Positions 1 through 9,679 of a stretch of DNA of 64,000 nt are shown here, one piece after another. The notes under the pieces are model-generated. The model made no database searches, was not told where the DNA came from, and saw only the letters and a list, made by a program, of their open reading frames with translations. Numbering within the stretch: position 1 is the first letter of the stretch; each line of letters begins with the position of its first letter. The translations under genes and the position numbers were made by a program. The DNA is from GCA-2720975 sp964467985 (GTDB lineage Bacteria > Planctomycetota > UBA1135 > GCA-002686595), in contig CAYXTP010000006.1 in NCBI GenBank assembly GCA_964467985.1, positions 124,001 through 188,000 on the forward strand, written 5' to 3'.

Positions 1-1190
1 GTCGAGAACACGAGGTGTCCTGTCAGAGCAGCCTGAATCGCGATTTCGGCGGTCTCCAGGTCGCGAATTTCGCCCACCAAGATCACGTTGGGAGCGCAGC
101 GCAACATGGCCTTCAGGATGCGCGCGAAGCTGAGGCCGATGCGGTCGTTGACCTGCACCTGGTTGATCCCGCTGATGTGGTACTCGACCGGGTCCTCGGC
201 CGTGATGATCTTCACGTCCGCTCGATTCAATTCCTGCAGGGCTGCGTAGAGCGTCGTGGTCTTTCCCGAACCGGTGGGACCCGTGACCAGACAGATGCCG
301 TTGGGTTTGCGAATCACGCGCTGGAACCAACTGTAGTCCTCGGCCCCAAAGCCCAGGTCGCGCAGACTGATCAGGTTGGCGCTGCGATCGAGCAAGCGCA
401 TGACCATGGACTCTCCGTGGCTGGCGGGAAGGATCGAAGCGCGCACGTCGATCGCACGGCCCTTTATCGTCAGGCTGATGCGCCCGTCCTGGGGCTTGCG
501 TTTCTCAGCGATGTCCATGCGCGCCATGATCTTCAGGCGCGAGAGCAGGGGAGCAGAGAGGTGATCGGGGTGCTCGGCCACATCCCGCAAGAGCCCGTCT
601 ACGCGGTAGCGGATGCGAAGGCGTCCGTGCCCCGGCTCGACGTGAATGTCGCTGGCGCGCTCCTCCAGGGCATCGGCAAACATGCGTGTCACCAGTCGAA
701 TGATGGGCGCGTCGGTCTCGTCTTCGCCGTCGCTGCCCATGCTGGCGGCCACGTGTTCCTCACCCCCTGCGTCGTAGTAACGCGAGAGGGCGCGCCCCAG
801 TGCGCTGGGTGATGCAAGCGCGCAGCGGATCTCGCCCCCAATCAGGAAGGACAGCTGGTCAGCGACGATGCGCTTGAAGGGATCGTCGATAGCCACAACC
901 AAGCTGCCATCTTTCTCCATCAGGGGCAGGATGCCCTGCTCTGCAGCCATCTCCGCCGGTACCCGGTCGATGATCTCCTGGCGAATATTGCCCTTGTCCA
1001 CGTCCACGAAAGGCATGCCGTTGACGCTGGCCAAGGCGCGGTACAAGACGGCCTCGTCCACAGCACCCTGCTTGAGCAGGGCCTGGGGCAGGGAGAGATC
1101 GCCCCCACGTTGCATGGACAGGGCGGTCCTCAGATCAGCCTCGGATAGGCTGCCCTGCGACACGAGCAGATCTCCGAGTTGGGTGCTCAC
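1..1190 (-). CDS. GspE/PilB-family type II secretion / type IV pilus assembly ATPase, C-terminus outside window
   Basis: The reverse strand is open from a GTG at 1190 to the window edge, giving about 396 residues. An N-terminal MshEN-like region (begins VSTQLGDLLVSQGSLSEADL) is followed by the ATPase core: Walker A GPTGSGKTTT near residues 302-311, ITAEDPVEY, GINQVQVN and VGEIRDLETAEIAIQAALTG, stopping just before the expected histidine box (LHTN). This family forms the cytoplasmic hexamer that powers pseudopilus or pilus assembly at the inner membrane. The Walker B and Asp-box regions are intact, so it is probably active. The sequence cannot decide between GspE and PilB without the C-terminus and neighbours. 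The next gene upstream is a DUF1573 lipoprotein on the same strand. Confidence 0.93.
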   Translation of the reverse strand, partial: MSTQLGDLLVSQGSLSEADLRTALSMQRGGDLSLPQALLKQGAVDEAVLYRALASVNGMPFVDVDKGNIRQEIIDRVPAEMAAEQGILPLMEKDGSLVVAIDDPFKRIVADQLSFLIGGEIRCALASPSALGRALSRYYDAGGEEHVAASMGSDGEDETDAPIIRLVTRMFADALEERASDIHVEPGHGRLRIRYRVDGLLRDVAEHPDHLSAPLLSRLKIMARMDIAEKRKPQDGRISLTIKGRAIDVRASILPASHGESMVMRLLDRSANLISLRDLGFGAEDYSWFQRVIRKPNGICLVTGPTGSGKTTTLYAALQELNRADVKIITAEDPVEYHISGINQVQVNDRIGLSFARILKAMLRCAPNVILVGEIRDLETAEIAIQAALTGHLVFS

Positions 1191-1267
1191 ATCGGTAGTG
1201 TACCGACTGATTCCCCTCAGACTACAGGATCCCCGTCGACTAGATTCCGCCTGCTAGGCTCCGTCCG

Positions 1268-2989
1268 TCAGTTCTTGCCGCGGTCGGGAACGGGCGCGCC
1301 GACTCCAGCGCGGCAGACTCCGGAGAAACGCACGGCCAATTCAGGCTTGCTCGGGTGGCCGGTGAGAATCACCATCACGCCGCGGAAGGAACCATCGGAT
1401 CCATCGGGCAAGCCCTCCAGAACTAGCTGCACATCGATTGCGTTGTTCAAGCCGATTGCAGGTCGTAGGGACGTGCTGAACTTGTCACTCCAAGCCAGTT
1501 CCTGCCCAGCCTCGGGCCGCAACTCGACCTTGGCCTGGGAGAGGTCAAAACTGGGGTCGTGAGAAATGACCTTGACGTTGCGCTTGACCCGTTGGCCCGG
1601 TCGCACGAGTCCCATAGACAAGAACTGGGGCGTGAAGGAGAGGGCTCCCAAGACGCGGCCGTTGACGCTGGCAGAGACCTTGTAATACTTCTCGCCGCCC
1701 ACGATCACAGGCCCCGGGCCGGTGGCCTTTTTTTCTTCCGGCATCGCGAAGTCCGAGTTCAGCCGCAGTTGGTATCCGATCGGGCCTTCGTTGGCGCCCG
1801 GCCCCACGACGATCTTGGCCTGCCAGTGCGAGGAACGGCCGTCATCGTGAGGGCTCACGGGGACGAGTTCGACTGTCATGCCCGGGGGCAGTTTGATCGG
1901 ATTGGAGGTGTCCTCCGTGAGCATCACGGGTTCACCGCGTGACGTTCGGATGTCGATCACCTGGTCCTTCTGCTCGCCTTCCTTGATGTCTCCAAGATTG
2001 ACAAAAGGCGGAGTCGCTTTGATAAACGGCTCGATATTGGAAGTCAGAGCCAACTGGGTCAGACCGATCGGATCATTGGTGTAGACGTTGATGCGCACCT
2101 GGGTCTTGTTCGTCTTATTGGTGGTGTCGAGCGTGGCTTCGATGCGCACGTCTCGGTCGGACGGGATCTCGTCTCCCATCTTGTAGACCGCAAAAGTTCC
2201 GGTCCCGTCGTCGACGAGGACTTTTCCAACGGTGCAGCCACAGGTCGGACTGACTTGCCGAATGCGGACCGGATTCTTGCCCGTGCTCTTCAGGCCAAAG
2301 GTGTGCGCGAGAATGTCCCCTTGCCTGGTCGAGCCAAAGTCATGCTTCTCGTCACCGAATTCGATGGAGAGGCGGGCGTCCGCGTCCTTCTCACCGCCAG
2401 CGATGGGTGTGGTCTGATTGAGCGGCTTCTGGCCCCCATTCGTGGTGCCGTTCGCGGTGCTGTTCGCACCGCTGTTCACGGGCGAGCCCGGAAGACCTGT
2501 GGTTCCGGGCACCTTCGTGGTGCGCGCTCCGCCAGCGCGACTTCCGGGGACCTTGCGCGCGCCGGGGTTGCGACCGCCGTCCTGGGGTCGCTTGCGTTTC
2601 TGGCCCTTGCCTGTCCCTTTGGTCCCCGCGGCATGGCCAGTCGTTGAGCCAGGCACCAAGCCGCCCTGAACGGTCCCCGTCCTTGCACCCGCGTACGCTG
2701 CACCGCTGTCCCCAGTGCCCGGACCAGAACCCGATTCAGTGCCCGTTCCTGTGGTCAGCGATGAGACCCCCACAGTACGACTCGCGGTCTCACCCGAGAG
2801 ATCGACGTCGCCGTCCGAGACCCCTTGCGACGCGGACGAGGAGGGCTCAACCCCATCACCCTCAACCCCATCACCGCTGTCCTGGCAAGCGCAAACCAAC
2901 CCCACCAGGAGGAACCCGGGGAGCCAGCGTTTGGAGAGACAGGTGCCGAGAGACGAACGGAAACGGTATTGGGCGTGGGTGGATTGCAT
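1268..2989 (-). CDS. DUF1573-domain lipoprotein
   Basis: 573 residues from the ATG at 2989. I chose this over a start at 3064 because it places a basic N-region and hydrophobic stretch (WLPGFLLVGLVCAC) directly ahead of a lipobox-like cysteine. After a roughly 150-residue linker rich in Gly, Thr, Ser and Lys come Ig-like beta domains. The first is a DUF1573 domain with the hallmark SPTCGCTVGK (Cys250-Gly-Cys252-Thr). DUF1573 proteins are abundant, exported and of unknown function in Planctomycetes and Bacteroidetes. A second pair of beta domains follows (residues about 300-560). It lies 77 bp upstream of the secretion ATPase on the same strand, but no functional link can be shown. Confidence 0.85.
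   Translation of the reverse strand: MQSTHAQYRFRSSLGTCLSKRWLPGFLLVGLVCACQDSGDGVEGDGVEPSSSASQGVSDGDVDLSGETASRTVGVSSLTTGTGTESGSGPGTGDSGAAYAGARTGTVQGGLVPGSTTGHAAGTKGTGKGQKRKRPQDGGRNPGARKVPGSRAGGARTTKVPGTTGLPGSPVNSGANSTANGTTNGGQKPLNQTTPIAGGEKDADARLSIEFGDEKHDFGSTRQGDILAHTFGLKSTGKNPVRIRQVSPTCGCTVGKVLVDDGTGTFAVYKMGDEIPSDRDVRIEATLDTTNKTNKTQVRINVYTNDPIGLTQLALTSNIEPFIKATPPFVNLGDIKEGEQKDQVIDIRTSRGEPVMLTEDTSNPIKLPPGMTVELVPVSPHDDGRSSHWQAKIVVGPGANEGPIGYQLRLNSDFAMPEEKKATGPGPVIVGGEKYYKVSASVNGRVLGALSFTPQFLSMGLVRPGQRVKRNVKVISHDPSFDLSQAKVELRPEAGQELAWSDKFSTSLRPAIGLNNAIDVQLVLEGLPDGSDGSFRGVMVILTGHPSKPELAVRFSGVCRAGVGAPVPDRGKN
2846..2875. repeat. 15-bp tandem duplication coding GDGVE repeats
   Basis: The 15-bp unit CTCAACCCCATCACC occurs twice back to back. 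On the reverse strand it encodes the GDGVEGDGVE stretch just after the lipobox of the DUF1573 lipoprotein. It lies in a low-complexity linker, where length variation is easily tolerated. Confidence 0.8.
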
Positions 2990-3166
2990 GGCGAGGTTCG
3001 GTTTCAGGCTGGAAGAAGTGTAGCGTATCGGTTCAAAGCGGGCCCCAGCACAAGGCCCCGGCACACGGCCACCGCACGGGGCTCGCGTGGGGGGGCAAGC
3101 GGGTCAGCAGTCAAAAGCTATCGGGAGGTAACACCGGTGAGAGAACCGTCCAGGGGTGAAAAGCAA

Positions 3167-3820
3167 ATGAAGGAGAAAGTGAATCGGTCTTGCCTGGCGC
3201 TGCTCGTCGGTTTCATGAGTGCTTGCGTGGCACCCCAGCCGAACCCGAAACAGGTGGCCAGCATCACTCTGGGGGACCCCCAGAGCACGTTTGAGTCCTT
3301 CGTTACGGCCCACCAGGGGGGGCTGTTGGGGGTGGAATACAGTTGTTTTTCACTGCGACTCAGGCAGAAACACGGGCTCTCCCAGCATGCCTACAGGGAG
3401 TTTCGCGATCAGCTCTTGGAGCAGGAACCGAACCTGACCTGGGCCCTCTACCGCGCTCGCGTGGACGAGATCATCCCCCTGGGACCCGCTCGGGCGCGGC
3501 TTCTGGCCCATGTGGACCTGCCTCCACCGCTCAGTTGGTTCAAGGGAGAGATTCCCATCGAAGTGGAGCTGGTGCTTGAAGACCGCTACGAGGTGCTGGC
3601 CAACAACCGCACCCTGGCGGCACAGGGGGGCCCTCCCGATGAATTCGACCTTGTGCGGGCAGGCATCTTGAGCCTTTCGGAGGATGGGCGCTCCCTGACA
3701 GCCAAAATTCCCCTCTCGGGCCCCCTGGAGGGTGGGGACCTGGACACGATCACCTCGATCGCGCTCAATTCGAGGTGGCTCATGGATAGCTTGAAACTGG
3801 GCTCAGTCCATATCGACTGA
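3167..3820 (+). CDS. hypothetical lipoprotein
   Basis: 217 residues. The ATG at 3167 is chosen because it gives a compact lipoprotein signal, MKEKVNRSCLALLVGFMSAC, with the +1 cysteine at residue 20 and a purine-rich GGGG upstream. The rest is a soluble alpha/beta protein with no motif I recognise. It includes a repeated pattern of predicted beta strands (for example IPIEVELVLEDRYEVL). It is divergent from the DUF1573 lipoprotein, and two hairpins separate it from ppdK on the same strand. I do not recognise a family. Confidence 0.65.
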   Translation: MKEKVNRSCLALLVGFMSACVAPQPNPKQVASITLGDPQSTFESFVTAHQGGLLGVEYSCFSLRLRQKHGLSQHAYREFRDQLLEQEPNLTWALYRARVDEIIPLGPARARLLAHVDLPPPLSWFKGEIPIEVELVLEDRYEVLANNRTLAAQGGPPDEFDLVRAGILSLSEDGRSLTAKIPLSGPLEGGDLDTITSIALNSRWLMDSLKLGSVHID

Positions 3821-3847
3821 TTGGCCGATAGGGGGCGACAGAAGCCC

Positions 3848-3890
3848 ACACCGGTTCCAGCCGGTGTACCGTCGCCGGCCTGTTCCGGCG
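3848..3890 (+). promoter_or_regulatory. two tandem perfect hairpins between the lipoprotein gene and ppdK
   Basis: ACACCGG-TTCCAG-CCGGTGT (3848-3867, 7-bp stem, 6-nt loop) is followed 5 nt later by CGCCGG-CCTGTT-CCGGCG (3873-3890, 6-bp stem, 6-nt loop). There is no T-run, so these are not classical terminators. They could be a mRNA-stabilising or attenuating structure ahead of ppdK, whose ATG is 31 nt downstream. Confidence 0.5.
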
Positions 3891-3921
3891 CCTGGCCCCT
3901 GTTGTCCCCCGCCCCGGAATC

Positions 3922-6723
3922 ATGGCCCGCTCCTTCCGATCCGACCGTGCCGGTAAGTCGCGCCCGCCTTTCAAGGCGACCACCACCAAGAAGACAGCTT
4001 CCAAAGCCATCTTTTCCTTTCGCGAGAAGAATGCGGAGGGGAACCGCGATCTGACCCACCTGCTGGGCGGCAAGGGTGCCAACCTGGCGGAAATGTGCAA
4101 TTTGGGGCTGCCCGTGCCGCCCGGCTTCACAATCACTACAGAGGTCTGCGAGCACTTCCACAAGCACGCCCATCGCTACCCCAAGGGGCTGCGCTCAGAA
4201 TTGAAGGTGTCCTTGGATGACCTGGGCGAGTTCATGGGCAAGCGCTTTGGGGATCCCAAGAACCCGCTGCTGCTTTCGGTCCGTTCCGGCGCGCGGGTCT
4301 CCATGCCGGGCATGATGGACACGGTGCTCAACCTCGGTCTCAACGACGAAACCGTACAGGGCCTGTCGGAATTGACAGACAACCCGCGCTTTGCGTGGGA
4401 CGCCTACAGGCGCTTCATTCAGATGTATGCGGACGTGGTGTTGGAAGTCCGCGCGACCAATGGCGACGCACAAGGCCCCTTCGCGAGGGCACTTGATGAT
4501 CTCAAGCACAAGCGCGGTGTGGGCCAAGACACCGATCTGACGGCCGCCGACCTGAAATCCTTGGTGAACACGTACAAGAAGATCATCCAGAAGGCCACGG
4601 GCCAGGCCTTCCCCCAAGACCCGCAAGAACAACTTTGGGGCGCGATTGGAGCCGTCTTCCTGTCTTGGAACAACGAGCGCGCGATCGCTTATCGGACGAT
4701 GAACATGATTCCCTCCAAGTGGGGAACAGCGGTCACGGTCATGGCCATGGTCTACGGGAACATGGGTGACACGTCGGGCACCGGGGTGGCCTTCACACGC
4801 GATCCTGCGTCAGGTGAGAAGCGTTTCTATGGCGAATACCTGATGAACGCCCAAGGGGAGGATGTGGTTGCCGGCGTGCGCACCCCCCAGCCGATCTCCA
4901 GCCTGCGCGAGGTCATGCCCAAGGCCTATGGGGAGCTCGTTCGCATCCAGCGCCTGCTGGAGGGTCACTACCGTGACATGCAGGATCTGGAATTCACGAT
5001 CGAGCAAGGACGCTTGTTCATGCTCCAGTGTCGAGCTGGCAAGCGCACCGGATTCGCGGCTGTGCGCATTGCCACGGATCTGGTGAAGGAACGCAAGATC
5101 ACCCAGAAGGAAGCGCTGATGCGGGTGGACCCCGAAGCCCTCGATCAACTACTGCAGCCGGTGTTCGACGCGCTCGAGCAGGAGCGCGCGCGCAAACAGG
5201 GTCGCGTGCTCACGCGTGGGCTCAATGCAGGGCCGGGTGCAGCCTCGGGCCACATCGCGTTCACCCCCGAAGAGGCCATCGCGTTCAAGGAGCGCGGGGA
5301 GAAATCCATCCTCGTACGGCTCGAGACATCTCCTGAGGACATTCGCGGCATGCAGGCTGCGGAAGGCATCCTGACGGTGCGTGGTGGCATGACCAGCCAC
5401 GCGGCATTGGTTGGCCGCCAAATGGGAAAGGTGTGCGTTGTAGGCGCCGCTCACCTGCGCATTGAAGAGGGCCGCAGGACCCTGCGGGTGGGCGATCGTC
5501 GTGTCCCCAGTGGCGAGTGGATTTCGATCGACGGTTCCACCGGCGAGGTGTTCGTGGGACGACTCGCGACCCAGCCTTCCCAGGTAACCCAGGCACTGTT
5601 TGGCAAGGGCAAGCGAGCGGCCAAGGCCTCCGAGTCCCCCACCTTCAAGGCCTACAGGGCACTCATGGCCTGGGCTGACAAGCACCGCTCCCTGGCGATC
5701 CGTACAAACGCTGACCAACCCGACCAGTGCCGCGTGGCGACGGCCTTTGGCGCCGAGGGCATCGGCCTGTGTCGCACCGAACACATGTTCTTTGGTGAGA
5801 AGAAGATCGGCGCCATGCGCGAGATGATCCTGGCCGAGGACGTCGAAGCTCGTCAGCGGGCTCTGGCCAAACTGCTCCCCCTTCAGCGCCGGGACTTCGA
5901 AGGCATCTTCAAGGCCATGGGCAGCCGCCCCGTGACGATCCGCACCTTGGATCCTCCGCTGCACGAGTTTCTGCCGCACGAGAAGCCGGCCCAGCGAGAA
6001 CTCGCTCAGAAACTAGGCCTAAAAGCCAGTGAGATCGCCGCCAAGGTAGAGGGTCTGACCGAACTCAACCCCATGTTGGGCCACCGCGGTTGCCGCCTGG
6101 GAATCACCTTCCCCGAGATCACTCGGATGCAGGCCCGAGCGGTGTTCGAGGCTGCTTGCAACGTCGCCAAACGAACGGGCGAGAAGCCGCAAGTCGAACT
6201 GATGATCCCCCTCATCGCCAGTTCCCAGGAACTCGAAACTCAAGAACGTGTTGTGCGTGAGACGGTGGAAGAGGTCTTCGCCAAGAAGGGCATGCGCGTG
6301 CCTTATCTCGTCGGAACCATGATCGAATTGCCGCGCGCTGCTCTCGTGGCCGATGCCATCGCTCGCAGCGCAGAGTTCTTCTCCTTTGGCACCAACGATC
6401 TAACCCAAACCACCTTCGGCATCTCCCGCGATGACGCTGGCAAATTCATCCCGGAGTACATCCAGGAGGGCATCTACGCCGGTGACCCCTTCGCCAGCTT
6501 GGACACGCGCGGAGTCGGTCGCTTGATGGAGATCGCCGTGCAGCACGGTCGCGCCACGCGGCCCAAGATCAAGCTGGGCATCTGCGGCGAGCACGGTGGA
6601 GACCCCCGCTCGATCCATTTCTGCGAAGCCCTCGGACTGGACTACGTTTCGTGCTCCCCCTACCGCATCCCAATCGCCCGTTTGGCGGCGGCCCAGGCGG
6701 CCTTGAGGGACTCGGGCCTCTAG
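3922..6723 (+). CDS. ppdK: pyruvate, phosphate dikinase
   Basis: 933 residues, close to the bacterial PPDK length (about 880-900) plus a basic 30-residue N-terminal tail. The ATP-grasp domain begins at IFSFREKNAEGNRDLTHLLGGKGANLAEM and has the GARVSMPGMMDTVLNLG motif. The phosphohistidine swivel domain carries GGMTSHAALVGRQMGK with the catalytic His at residue 493. The PEP/pyruvate TIM-barrel includes GLCRTEHMF, NPMLGHRGCRL, and FSFGTNDLTQTTFG near the C-terminus with GICGEHGGDP. All key residues are present. It interconverts ATP + pyruvate + Pi and AMP + PEP + PPi in the cytoplasm, serving glycolysis or gluconeogenesis. It appears monocistronic, and element A lies just downstream. Confidence 0.98.
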   Translation: MARSFRSDRAGKSRPPFKATTTKKTASKAIFSFREKNAEGNRDLTHLLGGKGANLAEMCNLGLPVPPGFTITTEVCEHFHKHAHRYPKGLRSELKVSLDDLGEFMGKRFGDPKNPLLLSVRSGARVSMPGMMDTVLNLGLNDETVQGLSELTDNPRFAWDAYRRFIQMYADVVLEVRATNGDAQGPFARALDDLKHKRGVGQDTDLTAADLKSLVNTYKKIIQKATGQAFPQDPQEQLWGAIGAVFLSWNNERAIAYRTMNMIPSKWGTAVTVMAMVYGNMGDTSGTGVAFTRDPASGEKRFYGEYLMNAQGEDVVAGVRTPQPISSLREVMPKAYGELVRIQRLLEGHYRDMQDLEFTIEQGRLFMLQCRAGKRTGFAAVRIATDLVKERKITQKEALMRVDPEALDQLLQPVFDALEQERARKQGRVLTRGLNAGPGAASGHIAFTPEEAIAFKERGEKSILVRLETSPEDIRGMQAAEGILTVRGGMTSHAALVGRQMGKVCVVGAAHLRIEEGRRTLRVGDRRVPSGEWISIDGSTGEVFVGRLATQPSQVTQALFGKGKRAAKASESPTFKAYRALMAWADKHRSLAIRTNADQPDQCRVATAFGAEGIGLCRTEHMFFGEKKIGAMREMILAEDVEARQRALAKLLPLQRRDFEGIFKAMGSRPVTIRTLDPPLHEFLPHEKPAQRELAQKLGLKASEIAAKVEGLTELNPMLGHRGCRLGITFPEITRMQARAVFEAACNVAKRTGEKPQVELMIPLIASSQELETQERVVRETVEEVFAKKGMRVPYLVGTMIELPRAALVADAIARSAEFFSFGTNDLTQTTFGISRDDAGKFIPEYIQEGIYAGDPFASLDTRGVGRLMEIAVQHGRATRPKIKLGICGEHGGDPRSIHFCEALGLDYVSCSPYRIPIARLAAAQAALRDSGL

Positions 6724-6792
6724 CCTGACTCCGAGTGACGCTTCCACGGGGGCCAGTCCCGATCCGGGATAGAGTGGCAGGGTCTGTTCAGA

Positions 6793-6972
6793 ACTGACTG
6801 GGTTCCGTGCACCTAGCCACAAACAGCATTCCTTCCTTTGGCCTCGCCTGTGGACGTTGGAGGCCACCATTCGGGACCCGACGCCTGAGGAAGGGGGCCT
6901 GCAGGCCGCCAGCCCACTTTCACTGAAGCTGGGGGCAATTCCCGCGATGGATGCACACTAAACCCAGTCAGT
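6793..6972. mobile_element. MITE-like element, copy A (180 bp, terminal inverted repeats)
   Basis: It begins ACTGACTGGGTT and ends AACCCAGTCAGT, with weaker complementarity continuing inward. The same ends and size occur at 24002-24182. In the same orientation the first 41 bases of the two copies align without gaps (shared core CAGC-TTCCT), and the interior is diverged but similar. An 8-bp direct repeat CTGTTCAG flanks it (6784-6791 and 6979-6986), though asymmetrically spaced, so a target duplication is only possible. It encodes no protein. It sits in the 428-bp gap between ppdK and the next gene; in the rest of that gap (6724-6792 and 6973-7151) I see no gene, only GC-rich sequence. Confidence 0.7.
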
Positions 6973-7151
6973 TCAGACCTGTTCAGCCCCCTGCGCGCCC
7001 AGTGAACTCGCCCGTCCGGGACTCAGGGGGGGTGGGCTAAGAAGATGAGGCCCTCCAGCGAAATGAGGGGTAGACTGACCTCGGCCAGTGTGAGTCTTGA
7101 ATTCACGGCCCCTTCCCCATTTCGCAGCCTCTGCGGCGATGCCGCCCTCGA

Positions 7152-9668
7152 GTGATGAAACAGCCCACCACGCTTGCTCCTTTCAGTTTGCTCTCACTTC
7201 TGGCCTTGGCGCCCCTCTCGGGAGCCATGGCCCAGGACGATGTTCAGGTTGTGCCGCCGCCCCAGACGGCGACGACAGGGGGCGCGGATGAACCGCTGTT
7301 CATGCGCTCTGAGTTGGTCCCCCACACACGCCCTGGACGTGTGGAGAGCATGGAAGAGGTCATGCGCCGCGAGGCCCTGCGCGAGGATAGAGACTTCGTG
7401 AACCCCAAGCTGCGCAACGGTCGACAGGGAAGCTGGCGAGTGCCAGGCATCCGTCGCAACTACAGCCCCCACTCTGGCAAGCACTACCTTTTCAACAAGT
7501 GGGGCGACACGCGAATGGGGATCGGGTTCCAAGAACTCGTGGATGTTGAAGGGGCTTTTGTAGCCGGCCACGGCGACTTGGGCGGTGCCTTTGCCAAGTC
7601 CCTGCAGGCGATCGGCTACCGCAACGGAGTCGAGGTCCAGCGGTCGGCCGTGCATCCCGAACTCACTGTGAAGCACTCCTACTTCGCCATCGATCTCCAG
7701 GACGTCGATCGCATCGTCATCGTGGCCGGGCCGGCCTACCAAGGCGCAGGTTGGTATGCCCTCGACGATTTCGCATTCGTGTCTTCGCGAACGGGTCAGC
7801 GCGAGGTGCTGGACTTCGAAGACTTGACCTATGAAGACGTCATCACCGGTTCCGGCTACGCAGGCCTGACGTGGGAAACGGGTACGGGGGTGTTTGATGA
7901 CCAACCCAGTCCGGTCTTCATGACTCCCCCCCTTTCGCTGGTGGGGCCAGGCAGCGGCCAGACCTCGGGACCAGGCGGCAGCGCGGGCGCGGGTCAGTTT
8001 GGCGGCGGCACCTATTCAGGCAACGGCACCCTGCCCGTGCTGCTGCAGAAGTTCCAAGGCCCGACGATGAGCGACCCCGGCGCAGGCTGGACTCCGCCCG
8101 ATACCTGCGGGGCCGTAGGAGTCAACCACTTTGTGGCCGTGGTGAACATGCACATCTCGATCTACGAGAAGGCCACCGGAACACGGGTGTTCAGCTCCTC
8201 GATGCAGAGCTTCTTCGGCGTGGGTGGCAACGCGGGCGACCCGCGAGTGGTGTTCGATCCCGATAGCCAGCGCTTCATCGTGATCGCCACGGACTTCAAT
8301 AACGACATCTACCTGGCCGTCTCCAGTGCGTCCGACCCGACCGGCAGCTGGTTCAAGACGTCCTTCAATCCCGCAACAGGATCTGACGCCGGCAAGTGGC
8401 CCGATTACCCGACCCTGGGCGTGGATGCGCGTTGGATCATGACGTCTTCCTACATGGTGGGCACGGGCAGCCGCATGACTCTGTTCGCTATCGAGAAGGC
8501 GCCCTTGGTGGCCGCTTCCCAAAGCATGGGCACGATCAGCGCCTTCCGCGGTCTCAACTGGGAAGGGGCCATTCAGCCCTGCGTGCACTGGGATGATGTG
8601 GGCGCCGCCTACGCCGTTTCCTGGCGCACCTCCAATCAGTTTCGCATTCGCACGATCAATCCGCCGGTCACCGCACCGAGTATGACTTCCACCTTCGTGC
8701 CGATTTCGAAGAGCTGGAGCTCGCCGCCCAACGCCCTGGTCAAGGGCAGTTCCAGCCTGGATACCCTCGACGGTCGCCTGATGAACTCGATCTTCCGTGG
8801 AGGGTCGGTCTGGACGACTCACTCGACGAACGTGAACAATCGCGCGGCTTGTCGGTATTACGAATTCGATGTCGCCACCATGAGCGAGGTCCAGCTGGGT
8901 ACGATTCGCGACACGGTCAACCAGAGTCTGTACTTCTGGAACCCCTCCATCGCCGTGACCGCTGACGGGCATGCTGTGCTGGGAGGGACCAACTCGGACG
9001 CGAACCGCTACGCGGGTGCCTTCTACACTGGGCGTCTCGCAACCGATCCCTCGGGTGAAATGGCAGAACCAGTGGAGTACAAGCCCGGGCAGGCCGCCTA
9101 CAACCAGGGCTCGCGTTGGGGTGACTACAGCTTGACTACGGTGGATCCCGTGGATGACACCATTTGGACCATGCAAGAGTTCGCTCGCACGGGGAATCGC
9201 TGGGGCAACAGCATCGCCCAGTTTGACTTCCCGGCCGACTGCTCCACCAACATCACACGCTACTGCAGTCCGTCGACCCTGGGACCCCAGATCGATGTCG
9301 ATACCTGCTCCCTGGGAGCGGGCTCGATCAACTTCACCTACTCAGGAGGAACGCCGGGACAGTTCGGCTACCTGCTGGTGGGTTCAGCAACAGGCGTCAT
9401 TACCGATCCCCCCGGCGCCGTCGGCGACCTCTGCTTGCAGGGAGCCGCCATCGGCCGCTACACCGCCGACCTGGGGGTCATTGACGCCGGTGGTTTGCTG
9501 ACGACAGACGTGATCAATGGGAATACCGGCGCTGGAACGGGTCAGTTGCCCGGCTCCATCGGCGGCGCCATTACGGCCGGTTCTACCTGGAACTGGCAGT
9601 ACTGGGCCCGGCACACCGGCGTACCCTCTACCTTCTCGGATGCCATCAGCGTGACCTTCACGAACTGA
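7152..9668 (+). CDS. large secreted protein with planctomycete-style C-terminal domain
   Basis: 838 residues, from GTG 7152 or the adjacent ATG 7155. A clear signal peptide ends SGAMAQ-DD near residue 27. The central part (about 300-650) is beta-rich and resembles exported propeller-like proteins: PPDTCGAVGVNHFVAVVN, then FDPDSQRFIVIATD. The last about 130 residues start at a cysteine pattern (RYCSP, then CSLGAGS), continue GQFGYLLVGSATGV, DLCLQGAAIGRY and WNWQYWARH, and end FSDAISVTF. From memory, this module recurs at the C-termini of many exported proteins in some planctomycetes, where it may act in surface sorting; I cannot run a search. The enzymatic role, if any, is unknown. It converges with the minus-strand run starting at 9680. 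Confidence 0.75.
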   Translation: MMKQPTTLAPFSLLSLLALAPLSGAMAQDDVQVVPPPQTATTGGADEPLFMRSELVPHTRPGRVESMEEVMRREALREDRDFVNPKLRNGRQGSWRVPGIRRNYSPHSGKHYLFNKWGDTRMGIGFQELVDVEGAFVAGHGDLGGAFAKSLQAIGYRNGVEVQRSAVHPELTVKHSYFAIDLQDVDRIVIVAGPAYQGAGWYALDDFAFVSSRTGQREVLDFEDLTYEDVITGSGYAGLTWETGTGVFDDQPSPVFMTPPLSLVGPGSGQTSGPGGSAGAGQFGGGTYSGNGTLPVLLQKFQGPTMSDPGAGWTPPDTCGAVGVNHFVAVVNMHISIYEKATGTRVFSSSMQSFFGVGGNAGDPRVVFDPDSQRFIVIATDFNNDIYLAVSSASDPTGSWFKTSFNPATGSDAGKWPDYPTLGVDARWIMTSSYMVGTGSRMTLFAIEKAPLVAASQSMGTISAFRGLNWEGAIQPCVHWDDVGAAYAVSWRTSNQFRIRTINPPVTAPSMTSTFVPISKSWSSPPNALVKGSSSLDTLDGRLMNSIFRGGSVWTTHSTNVNNRAACRYYEFDVATMSEVQLGTIRDTVNQSLYFWNPSIAVTADGHAVLGGTNSDANRYAGAFYTGRLATDPSGEMAEPVEYKPGQAAYNQGSRWGDYSLTTVDPVDDTIWTMQEFARTGNRWGNSIAQFDFPADCSTNITRYCSPSTLGPQIDVDTCSLGAGSINFTYSGGTPGQFGYLLVGSATGVITDPPGAVGDLCLQGAAIGRYTADLGVIDAGGLLTTDVINGNTGAGTGQLPGSIGGAITAGSTWNWQYWARHTGVPSTFSDAISVTFTN

Positions 9669-9679
9669 CCACCTGGCCT

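Noticed and set aside
5149..5979. 276-codon ORF opposite ppdK
   Set aside because: Composition is a shadow of the strongly conserved ppdK frame and no domain is seen. The same holds for other long antisense ORFs (8016-9176, 21679-22629, 26288-26641, 49347-50516).
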